From: Flavobacterium bizetiae
Lineage (GTDB): Bacteria; Bacteroidota; Bacteroidia; Flavobacteriales; Flavobacteriaceae
Assembly (NCBI RefSeq): GCF_902804475.1
Contig: NZ_CADCSU010000036.1
Coordinates: 1 to 45,670, forward strand
Reading direction: 5' to 3'
DNA length: 45,670 nt
The position numbers and the translations under genes were made by a program. Shown one piece after another: positions 1 to 7,458 of this stretch (the first letter of the stretch is position 1; each line of letters opens with the position of its first letter). The notes below the pieces were generated by a model, which saw only the letters and a list, made by a program, of their open reading frames with translations, was not told the origin of the DNA and made no database searches.

Positions 1-246
1 TAAATTTATAGCCTTATTATAAAAATTTACTTCTTAATTGATGTTTCAGTCGATAAAATTGCAGCAATTCTAAAATATAAATTCCTATATTTTTAAAAGT
101 AAACGAAAACTTTTATAATGGAGGCAACAATATGCTTAATCCGTTATAGGTTTCTTGTCTCTGATCGAAACGGACTGAATTTATATTTCCTGATAAAAAA
201 TGACTTGAAAATTTAAAATAACCTTAAAAAAAGAAAGTAAGTATAA

Positions 247-1788
247 ATGAAAGACAATCAGACAAAAAAATATTATTGGGGAATAGGATTGGAAAACGAA
301 ACCTACATGCAATTTGAAGAATCCCTAATAGTTTCTGGTGAATTTATACAAGAAAAAATTGGTTTTGAGAAATACAGTATCGATTATAGAAAATGTTACA
401 AGCCTGAAAGCTTAGCTCCTATTTTAAAGAAAGCTTTTGATGCCAACGAAAACTATACTGTGAGCCGAATGATGAACAGTCATTCACTGGAAAAACTCGA
501 TATCAATTATCAGCACAAAACAATATCGCCGGTAAAACCATTAATTGATACCGAAACTGGCGAAGTAAGCGCACAACCTACCGAAAATCCTGAATATTTA
601 GGAAAATCGATCATGGAACTTTTCCTTGAAGATCAGCCGTACAACATTCAGAGTATGATTACCCAAAGAAACAAAACAATGGGTTCTGTACATTTTGATG
701 GCGATTCGATCGAATTTGTAACCAAATATTTCGAAAACAGAACCATAGCGGAGTCTTGCAAAGAACTGAAAGCTACTAAAAAATTGTTCCTTGATAAAAT
801 CAATGAATCGTCTGTATTGAACGGAAAATTAAACTTTCCGGATTACAATAACGGACTTAATATGTTCATGACCAATCAGGAAAATCTGGTTTTGTTTAAT
901 AACGGAACGTACCATTTTCACATTACTTTACCGTCATTGACTGAGGACAGCCGAATTGTTGATTATAACGAATTCGAAAGAACACATGCCAATGCCATTT
1001 ATTTATTGCAATGGTTTGAGCCTTTCTTTATTGCTACTCTTGGCAGTCCTGATATTATGGGCGTGATAAGTGATACTTACAGTCTTGATAAGAAATTTAC
1101 TCTGGGTTCTATGCGAAATGCGATGTCTCGTTATATAGGCGTAGGAACGTATAATAAAGCAATGCCAAAGGGCAAAATTTTGACTTATAACGTAGACAAT
1201 TTTAGAAAATTACTAAAATTTGAGAAAGAAGAAAACATTTGGTGGAGAGATCAGATCGAAGCTGATATGGAATACGAAATGCTTTCTGAGGTTGGTCTTG
1301 ATTTTAATCAGGAAAAAATGTATCAAAGCGGTTTCGAATTCAGAAGTTTTGATGAGTTTCCGGCAGAATATTTAAATGATGTTCTTTTTGCTATTATTTT
1401 AATTTGCGAGCATTCATTAAATCTTCCTGATGTTCAATGGGGTCACGACAGCAAAGCATGGAATAATCTTGTTTTTAAAACTTTAAAAATGGGTTATGCT
1501 ACAGAAATTAATACCGAAGAAAAGAACGAAGTTTTAGCTTTATTACAATTATTGAATCCTTCTGATGCTAATTACGAAACTCTAAAATCAGAGTTTGATG
1601 CTATCGTATTATTAGATGAGTTTTTCTTTAAAATTCTGGCCGTTTTACATGAAATGTACAAAGACAACAATATTTGTCTGGATGCGATGTACGGGCAAAA
1701 AACAAGTGTTCCGCCTACATGGAATAACTTTAATAAATACCAAACCGAAAGACATTTAAAGCAAATTGGCGCTTTCTGCGAAAATTAA
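247..1788 (+). CDS. Amidoligase / glutamate-cysteine-ligase-like protein
   Basis: This 513-residue soluble protein has no signal peptide or membrane segment. Three stretches resemble the carboxylate-amine ligase fold shared by glutamate-cysteine ligases and amidoligases. They are an acidic WGIGLENETY at residues 11-20 (compare the G-x-E-x-E strand), a TYHFHITLP segment in the middle, and FEFRSFDEFP in the C-terminal half (compare ElR-x-D). Such enzymes join a carboxylate to an amine using ATP, but the substrate cannot be read here. The ATG follows an A-rich stretch. The gene stands alone and converges on the next gene across a strong hairpin. The fold assignment is inference from short motifs, and the function is unknown. 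Confidence 0.55.
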   Translation: MKDNQTKKYYWGIGLENETYMQFEESLIVSGEFIQEKIGFEKYSIDYRKCYKPESLAPILKKAFDANENYTVSRMMNSHSLEKLDINYQHKTISPVKPLIDTETGEVSAQPTENPEYLGKSIMELFLEDQPYNIQSMITQRNKTMGSVHFDGDSIEFVTKYFENRTIAESCKELKATKKLFLDKINESSVLNGKLNFPDYNNGLNMFMTNQENLVLFNNGTYHFHITLPSLTEDSRIVDYNEFERTHANAIYLLQWFEPFFIATLGSPDIMGVISDTYSLDKKFTLGSMRNAMSRYIGVGTYNKAMPKGKILTYNVDNFRKLLKFEKEENIWWRDQIEADMEYEMLSEVGLDFNQEKMYQSGFEFRSFDEFPAEYLNDVLFAIILICEHSLNLPDVQWGHDSKAWNNLVFKTLKMGYATEINTEEKNEVLALLQLLNPSDANYETLKSEFDAIVLLDEFFFKILAVLHEMYKDNNICLDAMYGQKTSVPPTWNNFNKYQTERHLKQIGAFCEN

Positions 1789-1812
1789 TAATTGCTGTAA
1801 TTCATTATAATA

Positions 1813-1850
1813 AAAACATCCCATAAAGAAATTTCTTTATGGGATGTTTT
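1813..1850. terminator. Bidirectional terminator, perfect 38-nt palindrome
   Basis: The whole interval is self-complementary (19 + 19 nt), with AAAA at one end and TTTT at the other. It lies between the convergent amidoligase-like and GreA/GreB-like genes, so it can terminate transcription from both sides. Confidence 0.85.
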
Positions 1851-1867
1851 ACATTTAAAAAAGTGCG

Positions 1868-2251
1868 TTACGCTACTTCTTCTACTTTTAAGATTTCAAG
1901 TTTTAGATTTCCTTTTTTAGCAGGCCATTCTACAACATTTCCTTCTTTATATCCTACCATTGCTATACCTTCGTCTGAAAGAATAGAAATTCTGTTTTTA
2001 CTTACTTTGTTTTTCTCAGGCCCTACAAACACAACCGTTTTTTCTACATTGGTTGCACAATCTTTATAAGTTACTCTTCTGTTTACAGAAACAATATCTT
2101 CCGGTAAATCTCTTCTTAATACCTGTGTGGCTTTTTTAAGTTCATTAAGCAATAACACTTCTTCTTCTGTTGTTACTTTTTTTCTTCTTACGTGATCTTT
2201 AATTAAATCGTATATTCCTGTTGTTAAAACGATATTTTGTGATTGTGACAT
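1868..2251 (-). CDS. GreA/GreB-type C-terminal domain protein (Rnk-like)
   Basis: This 127-residue protein has a short helical N-terminus and then a GreA/GreB C-terminal FKBP-like region. The segments VNRRVTYKD, VVFVGPEK, ISILSDEGIAMVGYKEG and the closing LKLEILKVEE match the usual pattern (a strand, then S-x-L-x-P-G-x-A-l-l-G-x-x-x-G-D, then W-P). The long N-terminal coiled coil of GreA, which enters the RNA polymerase secondary channel, is mostly missing. The protein is therefore closer in layout to Rnk or short Bacteroidota GreA/GreB-family factors. It probably binds RNA polymerase; whether it stimulates transcript cleavage is doubtful without the acidic coiled-coil tip. It is a single-gene unit. 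Confidence 0.75.
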   Translation of the reverse strand: MSQSQNIVLTTGIYDLIKDHVRRKKVTTEEEVLLLNELKKATQVLRRDLPEDIVSVNRRVTYKDCATNVEKTVVFVGPEKNKVSKNRISILSDEGIAMVGYKEGNVVEWPAKKGNLKLEILKVEEVA

Positions 2252-2776
2252 AACTTTCTTGTTGCTCCAATTTCATAGGTAAGATAATAACTCTTCATTA
2301 AATCTCTTATAGCTCTTATGTAGTGTTGAATTCAATGATATCTTAATCCCAATAAAAATTGAAGATTAAATAAATGAGCATCGTGGATGAAAGTATCCCT
2401 GTCCAGAGTTATGACAGGGCTTAATTAATAAACTCTTTGGAACTTTTTAAGAAAGTATCGTCATGCAAATACAATAACGTGCCCATAAGGCTCATCAAGT
2501 CATTATTTGTTAAATAAAAATTTGAAATCGTCATTGCTTTTTTAATTGCATTTAATTGTTCGCAAGTTACTCCTTTTTTTGAAAGAAAAAACACTAAAAA
2601 ACCTAAATAAAGCTTAAAATTGCTATTAAAATTGCACCTCCAGAAAATACCATTATAATCATAAAAAACAAAAAGAACGGTCTTTAAAAAACCCTCCTTT
2701 CATTTATAAATCAGAATATCAAATAGCAATAACTCTCGCTAAAATTATCTAATTATCTAATTATCTAATTAAAAAT
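2252..2776. other. Intergenic region with a possible short minus-strand gene
   Basis: This 525-bp gap separates the GreA/GreB-like gene from the SDR gene. It is AT-rich, with no clear terminator or repeat. The only coding signal is an uninterrupted minus-strand frame ending at 2421, listed separately. The right end (2740-2775) is a run of ATTATCTAA-type repeats just downstream of the SDR stop codon. Confidence 0.6.
2421..2594 (-). CDS. Possible 57-aa protein, or gene remnant
   Basis: A minus-strand frame stays open from before 2680 to the TAA at 2421-2423. No ATG is available at the left of the frame; GTG at 2594 gives 57 residues. The translation looks protein-like (for example KKGVTCEQLNAIKKAM, then NNDLMSLMGTLLYLHDD) and is not low-complexity. 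A purine-rich AAAGGAG lies inside the frame just before a TTG, so a later start is also possible. It could be a short real gene or the tail of a decayed one. I do not recognise the family. Confidence 0.25.
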   Translation of the reverse strand: MFFLSKKGVTCEQLNAIKKAMTISNFYLTNNDLMSLMGTLLYLHDDTFLKSSKEFIN

Positions 2777-3877
2777 TCAAGGTATTATTTTATCGTTTCG
2801 TAATTGCCCGAACAATTCAAAAAACGAATCTTTGGTATCTTTATAGGTTGAGAAACCAAGTTTTCGGCTTCGTGACATGTCTGTCATTACTTCCAGAGGT
2901 CTTCCTAAATCAAGATCTGTATGCCATGCAGAAGCGAGTTGACTTAAATCTTCTTCTATTAATTGATGTTCTTTTGAAATTGTTTTCCAAATAGTTTCTT
3001 TTGTATTTAATGCTGTTTCAAGAGGTTTTATAGTTCCCTTATATCCTTCAAATTCTATTTGAAACCATTCTGCTATTTTTGGCCAAAGCCACTTCCATCT
3101 AAAAACATCTCCATTCGTGACATTAAAAGCTTCGTTATGAGCTGCAGGATTTGTTGCTGCCCAAATAATCTGATCTGCCAGAACTTTTGCATCTGTAACA
3201 TCAGATATCCCATTCCATTGTGCTTCTGATCCCGGCCAAATAATCGGAATTCCTTCGCTTTTGCAAATACTGGCATAAACAGCCAATGTCGTTCCCATGT
3301 TCATCGCATTCCCAATCATTTTACCAATTAGCGTATGTGGTCTGTGTATGTTCCAGCTAAAACCATCTCTGGCGGCGGCTTCATAAACTTCATCTTCCTG
3401 AGCGTAATAAAAATTAGGCAGGTTTAAACGAGGTTGTTCTTCTCTTAAAGGCGTTTCTGGCAAAGTTCCCGTTGTAGCATAAGCATCAAACGGTCCTAAA
3501 TAATGCTTTAAACCTGTAACCAACGAAACGTGCTGCACAGACTTTTTAGGAGATAAAACGTTTAATAAATTTCGAACCAAAGCACTATTTACTCTGATGT
3601 TTTCTTCTTCGGTATCATTTCGCATCCAGGTTGTAAAAAATACGTGCGTAGGTAAAACATCAATTAAAGCAGTTTCTAATGATTCATTATTTAATAAATC
3701 TGCGGCAATGGGTTTTAAACCTTTAATATCGTTTTTTGGATTTCGGGAAAGTCCATAAACAGTCCATCCTTTTTCCAGAAGTTTTTCAGCAAGATTACTT
3801 CCTGCAATACCGGTTGCTCCTACTACTAAAGCGATGTTTCCGGTTGTTTCCTGTATCGGTGAGTTTTTAGAATTCAT
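2777..3877 (-). CDS. NAD(P)-dependent SDR reductase, PRISE (progesterone 5-beta-reductase/iridoid synthase) type
   Basis: This 366-residue soluble Rossmann-fold oxidoreductase has the dinucleotide-binding motif VVGATGIAGSNLAEKL at about residues 18-33, followed by VYGLSRNP, where an Arg usually marks NADP preference. NFYYAQEDEVYEAA and FSWNIHRPHTLIG are typical of the extended SDR group that includes progesterone 5-beta-reductase and iridoid synthase, enzymes reducing the C=C bond of enones. The natural substrate is not predictable. The gene follows the Crp/Fnr gene 85 bp downstream on the same strand. The gap holds an FNR-type dyad and a -7 box, so the regulator probably controls this gene. 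Confidence 0.8.
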   Translation of the reverse strand: MNSKNSPIQETTGNIALVVGATGIAGSNLAEKLLEKGWTVYGLSRNPKNDIKGLKPIAADLLNNESLETALIDVLPTHVFFTTWMRNDTEEENIRVNSALVRNLLNVLSPKKSVQHVSLVTGLKHYLGPFDAYATTGTLPETPLREEQPRLNLPNFYYAQEDEVYEAAARDGFSWNIHRPHTLIGKMIGNAMNMGTTLAVYASICKSEGIPIIWPGSEAQWNGISDVTDAKVLADQIIWAATNPAAHNEAFNVTNGDVFRWKWLWPKIAEWFQIEFEGYKGTIKPLETALNTKETIWKTISKEHQLIEEDLSQLASAWHTDLDLGRPLEVMTDMSRSRKLGFSTYKDTKDSFFELFGQLRNDKIIP

Positions 3878-3894
3878 AAGTAATTTATTTTTTT

Positions 3895-3902
3895 CAAAAT
3901 TA
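3895..3902 (-). promoter_or_regulatory. -7 box (TAATTTTG) of the SDR gene
   Basis: On the minus strand this is TAATTTTG, an exact fit to the flavobacterial TAnnTTTG element. It puts the transcription start near 3888, about 11 nt before the ATG at 3877. No good -33 TTG is seen at the usual distance, which would fit an activator-dependent promoter. Confidence 0.5.
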
Positions 3903-3948
3903 CTTTACAAACCCTGCTCAGGAAGATGACCTGAGGCAAGAAATTCAC

Positions 3949-3962
3949 TTGATCTAAATCAA
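3949..3962. promoter_or_regulatory. FNR-type dyad TTGAT-N4-ATCAA
   Basis: The sequence TTGATCTAAATCAA is an exact match to the classic FNR half-site pair. It starts at the base next to the stop codon of the Crp/Fnr gene. Its centre is about 67 bp upstream of the start predicted from the TAATTTTG box, a usual activator position. The natural candidate ligand is the Crp/Fnr protein encoded next to it. Confidence 0.6.
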
Positions 3963-4547
3963 TTATTTCTGATCGAAAATGATATTTCTTTTAAGACGGC
4001 TTAGTGTTTCAGGAGAAAGACCAAGATAAGATGCCAATAGATTTTGAGGAACCCGTTTAATTAAATCAGGATTGTTCTCTACTATATGTCTGTATTTTTC
4101 TTCTGCCGTGTGAGTATGCGAACTAATTAATCTTCTTTCTTTTGTAATTAAACTATTCTGAAAAAGCAATCGAAAATACCGATCCATTACCGGAACTTCT
4201 ATCGTTAAATTTTCGAAATCTTCTCTGGTAATTAGCAATACTTCTGAATCTTCCATGGCATCAATACTATAAAAAGAAATTCCTCCGCTAAAAAAACTGC
4301 TCATGTCTGATGTCCACCAACCTTCCGGCGAAAACTGATTGATATGTTCATTGCCTTTATCATCGACATTATAAGCTTTTAAAAGTCCTTTCGAAACAAA
4401 TGTCAGATAGTTACAAACGTGACCTTCAACCACTACAAATTGTTTTTTCTTTAGTTTTTTAGGTTTAAAGAAAGTTTTTATCAGCTCCTTTTCTTCTGGG
4501 GATAATTTGACTTTTTCTTCAAGATGTTTGAAAATTATATCGTACAT
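3963..4547 (-). CDS. Crp/Fnr family transcriptional regulator (FNR-like recognition helix)
   Basis: The protein is 194 residues from the ATG at 4547 (MYDIIFKHL). An upstream in-frame ATG at 4586 is rejected because it lies within the predicted -7 box at 4584-4591. An N-terminal cyclic-nucleotide-binding-like beta-roll (VVVEGHVCNYLTFVSKGLLK) is followed by a dimer helix and a C-terminal winged helix with LLASYLGLSPETLSRLKR. The recognition helix reads P-E-T-L-S-R, like V-E-T-I-S-R of FNR and unlike R-E-T-V-G-R of CRP. No N-terminal Cys cluster is present, so an oxygen-sensing 4Fe-4S centre is unlikely and the signal is unknown. A TTGAT-N4-ATCAA dyad directly follows the gene. Confidence 0.85.
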   Translation of the reverse strand: MYDIIFKHLEEKVKLSPEEKELIKTFFKPKKLKKKQFVVVEGHVCNYLTFVSKGLLKAYNVDDKGNEHINQFSPEGWWTSDMSSFFSGGISFYSIDAMEDSEVLLITREDFENLTIEVPVMDRYFRLLFQNSLITKERRLISSHTHTAEEKYRHIVENNPDLIKRVPQNLLASYLGLSPETLSRLKRNIIFDQK

Positions 4548-4583
4548 TTTAAAATATTTTACTTTATGAATGATGAAGCACAA

Positions 4584-4591
4584 CAAATGTA
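4584..4591 (-). promoter_or_regulatory. -7 box (TACATTTG) of the Crp/Fnr gene
   Basis: The minus strand reads TACATTTG, matching TAnnTTTG. A start near 4577 gives a leader of about 30 nt to the ATG at 4547 and rules out translation from the ATG at 4586. No clear TTG is seen at -33. Confidence 0.5.
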
Positions 4592-4712
4592 TGCTATTTA
4601 TTTTTTAACTTTCTCTTATAAAAAACCATATCAGGTAAAACTACTTAGTCTATTATTAATAAAAGATTTCTAATTTTATGTTTCTTTTCTATCTATAACT
4701 AATACCACTAAA

Positions 4713-5270
4713 ATGGGAATATCTTCTGAAAATCAACCGATAAAAAGACCTGCAACGCCACTTAAAGAAGGGATTCCGGTCAGAAATGCAGGAATTGTTA
4801 TTTTAAACAATTACATCCCCATGCTATTCGAAAGACTTCATCTTGTAGAGGATAGAAATTTTACTAATGTAGAAAATCAAAAAAAAGCTGTACAGTACTT
4901 ACATTATGTTGTTACAGGATTTACCGAAACAGAAGAAATTTATTTACCCTTAAATAAAGTGCTTTGTGGTTTGTCTGTTAGCGACAGTGTTCCTGATAGA
5001 ATTGAGATTACTGACGAAGAAGAGCATCTTATCAATGGCTTAATAAATACCGCCATTTCTTATTGGCAGGACATCGGCAGCACTTCTATAGATGGTTTTA
5101 GAGGAAATTGGCTCATTCGCGACGGAATACTTGTAGAGTTAGTGGATAGATGGGAACTTACAGTAGACAAAAAAGCTTACGATATCTTATTACATAAATC
5201 CCCTTTTGCTTTTTCAATTATAAAATACCCCTGGATGAGTAAACCTTTGCATGTCTACTGGCCTTATTAA
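4713..5270 (+). CDS. Stand-alone contractile injection system tape-measure domain protein
   Basis: This 185-residue protein resembles the C-terminal part of contractile-injection-system tape-measure proteins. Family-like features run in order: IPVRNAGIVILNNYIPMLFE (compare IrNAGLVLLhPFLp-FF-rL), AVQYLHYVVTGF (hLLqYLvtG), LPLNKVLCGL, SYWQDIGSTSIDGFRGNWL (hW-L-n-S-dGLR-sFL-R), LVDRWELTVDKKAYDILL, and a final IIKYPWMSKPLHVYW. In full systems this region belongs to a protein many hundreds of residues long. Here it makes up almost the whole protein, and no sheath, tube, baseplate or AAA ATPase gene is nearby. A 24-bp gap to the PhyH-type dioxygenase suggests one transcript. Family resemblance is clear from motif order; the role of a free-standing copy is unknown. 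Confidence 0.72.
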   Translation: MGISSENQPIKRPATPLKEGIPVRNAGIVILNNYIPMLFERLHLVEDRNFTNVENQKKAVQYLHYVVTGFTETEEIYLPLNKVLCGLSVSDSVPDRIEITDEEEHLINGLINTAISYWQDIGSTSIDGFRGNWLIRDGILVELVDRWELTVDKKAYDILLHKSPFAFSIIKYPWMSKPLHVYWPY

Positions 5271-5294
5271 AAAACTATAAAAACCACAAAAATT

Positions 5295-6215
5295 ATGCCC
5301 TGGACTACTCTTCAAAACCTTTGGACACGTACCGTAAATCCTACTCAAGCACCTACTACAGAGGAAATAGAAAGCTGGAATAAAGAAATTAAAACCTTAT
5401 ACGAATTGGGTATTGGTATGGAAGAAACTTTGCAGTTTTTATACTTTGAAAAACCTGATTTCGAAACTTTTAAAAACTGGATTTCTGTCAAAAAAAGAAA
5501 TCAAAATACTGATTCAGATGTTTTTACAGCTAATGTACTTTCAGAAGAAGATCTTGAATTTTGGAATAAAAACGGTTATATAGTCATAAAGGATGCCGTT
5601 TCGAAAGAAGATTGCGAAGCAACTCAACAAGCTATTTGGTTTTTTTTAGCAATGGATCCTGATATAAAAGAAAGTTGGTACAAAAGGCATGAAGATCAAA
5701 AAGGATTAATGCTTAATTTTTCGGATCATGAAACTTTAAATAAAAACAGGCTTTCGCCTAAAATAAAAAAAGCATACGAACAGCTTTACAATACAAAAGA
5801 TATCTACAAAACCATTGACAAAGTAAGCTTTAACCCTCCTGAAACTGACGAATTTACTTTTTTAGGAAGTGCGCTTCATTGGGATACCAGCCTCAGACAA
5901 CCTATAACATTTGGACTTCAGGGACTTCTTTATCTTACGGATTGTGGTGCAAATGATGGTGCCTTTCATTGTGTAGCGGGATTTCATAATAAAATAAATC
6001 ATTGGCTAGATCATCTTGAACCAGATGAAAACCCAAGAGATAAAGCGATTGAAACCTTACAGGCTGAACCTATTTTAGGTAATGCCGGAGATTTTATCAT
6101 CTGGGATAACCGATTGCCACATTGCGCCACTCCAAACAAAGGCAAAAGTCCGAGAATGGTGCAATATCTTACTTATCTGCCTAATGATTATAAGATTTCA
6201 AAAGGATGGCTATAA
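5295..6215 (+). CDS. Phytanoyl-CoA dioxygenase (PhyH) family Fe(II)/2-oxoglutarate enzyme
   Basis: This 306-residue soluble protein has a helical N-terminal region (1-75) followed by the double-stranded beta-helix core. The Fe(II) triad is visible as H195-W-D197 (LHWDTSLRQP) and H276 (RLPHCATPN). R287 in SPRMVQYL is the expected 2-oxoglutarate anchor, and GNAGDFIIWDNRLPH is the usual strand before the distal His. All catalytic residues are present, so it should be an active hydroxylase-type enzyme; the substrate is unknown. It lies 24 bp behind the tape-measure-like gene and the two are probably co-transcribed. No terminator is obvious after it. Confidence 0.88.
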   Translation: MPWTTLQNLWTRTVNPTQAPTTEEIESWNKEIKTLYELGIGMEETLQFLYFEKPDFETFKNWISVKKRNQNTDSDVFTANVLSEEDLEFWNKNGYIVIKDAVSKEDCEATQQAIWFFLAMDPDIKESWYKRHEDQKGLMLNFSDHETLNKNRLSPKIKKAYEQLYNTKDIYKTIDKVSFNPPETDEFTFLGSALHWDTSLRQPITFGLQGLLYLTDCGANDGAFHCVAGFHNKINHWLDHLEPDENPRDKAIETLQAEPILGNAGDFIIWDNRLPHCATPNKGKSPRMVQYLTYLPNDYKISKGWL

Positions 6216-6542
6216 ACCAGTAATTTTATCATTAATTTAAAAAATCTAAAAAATACAATTATCGATGGCGTTTTACTTTTAAACAAACTGATAATAATGC
6301 AATTGTGCGCTATAAATTCTATAATAATGTTGCTTTTGAAGTTGCTACATTTGTGTCTATTAATGATTTAAATAATGTATGATGACAACTTCAAATCACA
6401 AAAACAATATTTCGAGCGCCAGAACTTCAGAAAAAAAACCGGAGCTAAAGTCAACCTCATCAAGAAATAATGAAAAGACTACTATTGAAATAAAAAAAAT
6501 CAGTCATAGCAAGTCATAATTATTAATACAATACCAATAAAG
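6216..6542. other. Intergenic region, AT-rich, one tiny possible ORF
   Basis: This 327-bp stretch has no convincing hairpin or repeat. A 46-codon plus-strand ORF (6379-6519) ends 23 bp before the glycosylase start and is listed separately. Confidence 0.5.
6379..6519 (+). CDS. Possible 46-aa basic Ser/Lys-rich peptide
   Basis: Two consecutive ATG codons open a 46-residue frame rich in Ser, Lys, Thr and Asn, with no hydrophobic segment. It lies just upstream of the DNA glycosylase gene on the same strand and could share its transcript. The composition is close to what AT-rich noncoding DNA would give, so it may be spurious. Confidence 0.2.
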   Translation: MMTTSNHKNNISSARTSEKKPELKSTSSRNNEKTTIEIKKISHSKS

Positions 6543-7148
6543 TTGAAATTACCCTTTTCGTATTATCTCAATCCGGATGTTATTTTTCTAGCCAAAGATC
6601 TTCTTGGTAAAGTTCTTTTTACCCAAATTGATGGTGTGGTAACTGCTGGTATTATCGTAGAAACCGAAGCTTATTTTGGTGTTCAGGATAAAGCATCACA
6701 TGCCTATGGCGGACGCCGGACGAACAGAACCGAAACTCTTTATCAGCAAGGAGGCATTTCGTATGTATACTTATGCTACGGAATTCACTATCTTTTTAAT
6801 ATTGTAAGTTCTGTAGAAGGTGAACCACACGCAGTATTAATACGCGCCATTGAACCTCTTACAGGATTGGACATCATGGAAACCAGACGTAAGATTGCGG
6901 CCTCAAAAGCTGCGATATCTTCAGGTCCGGGATCTGCTGCCAAAGCTTTGGGAATCGACCGGACGTTTAACGAAAAAGAATTATCAGGCGAAGAAATCTG
7001 GATAGAAGATCATAATATTCGTTATACTCCTGACCAAATTGCCGCCGTACCACGAGTTGGTGTTGCTTATGCGCAGGAAGATGCGCTCCTGCCCTGGCGA
7101 TTTTTTGTTATAAACAACAAATATGTAAGTAAACCCAACAAAATTTAA
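6543..7148 (+). CDS. DNA-3-methyladenine glycosylase (AAG/MPG family)
   Basis: This 201-residue protein shows the MPG fold signatures: LAKDLLGKVL near the N-terminus, IIVETEAYFG with the catalytic Glu42 and base-stacking Tyr44, ASHAYGGRRTNR, a YVYLCYGIHYLFNIV strand-helix block, AVLIRAIEP, and SGPGSAAKALGI. Family members remove 3-methyladenine and other alkylated or deaminated purines, leaving an abasic site for base-excision repair. The start is TTG at 6543, giving MKLPFSYYLN; the next ATG would cut deep into the fold. Length is normal for the bacterial family. A hairpin with a T-run follows. Confidence 0.93.
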   Translation: MKLPFSYYLNPDVIFLAKDLLGKVLFTQIDGVVTAGIIVETEAYFGVQDKASHAYGGRRTNRTETLYQQGGISYVYLCYGIHYLFNIVSSVEGEPHAVLIRAIEPLTGLDIMETRRKIAASKAAISSGPGSAAKALGIDRTFNEKELSGEEIWIEDHNIRYTPDQIAAVPRVGVAYAQEDALLPWRFFVINNKYVSKPNKI

Positions 7149-7168
7149 TCATAATTATAAAGACAATT

Positions 7169-7198
7169 AAAAAGCTTATAAAAGTATCAAAGCTTTTT
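7169..7198 (+). terminator. Terminator after the DNA glycosylase gene
   Basis: AAAAAGCTT (7169-7177) and AAGCTTTTT (7190-7198) form a 9-bp stem with a 12-nt loop, ending in T residues, about 20 bp after the stop codon. Confidence 0.6.
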
Positions 7199-7458
7199 GA
7201 AGATTGTATTTATCTAACATTCAGCGCTCTTCTTAATTTATCTTTACAATAAAATAAACCTATTTATCGGGAAACCAACAATAAAAGTTTTAAAAAAAAG
7301 TTTTATTTCGTTCACAAAATCACTAACTTGTTTAGAAATAGATCATTCTTTTAACTATTAATGCTGTTTTCTGACAGGTATATAGCTTCATTTTCTTTAA
7401 ATAAATTATAATAATGCAGCCGAAGAAATTTTTCTAACATCAAAAAAACAAATTTACT
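7199..7458. other. Intergenic region upstream of the GH130 gene
   Basis: With the terminator, this makes a 310-bp gap. It is AT-rich, with no repeats and no exact TAnnTTTG box that I can place convincingly. Nothing else was seen. Confidence 0.4.

Noticed and set aside
1..246. Possible end of a gene at the left edge
   Set aside because: All frames contain early stops and no recognisable protein segment; treated as intergenic.
4548..4586. Upstream ATG for the first Crp/Fnr gene
   Set aside because: It lies inside the predicted -7 box, and the added residues do not fit the family.
4713..5270. A complete contractile injection system around the tape-measure-like gene
   Set aside because: No sheath, tube, spike, baseplate or AAA ATPase gene is found in the window; only the one domain protein is present.
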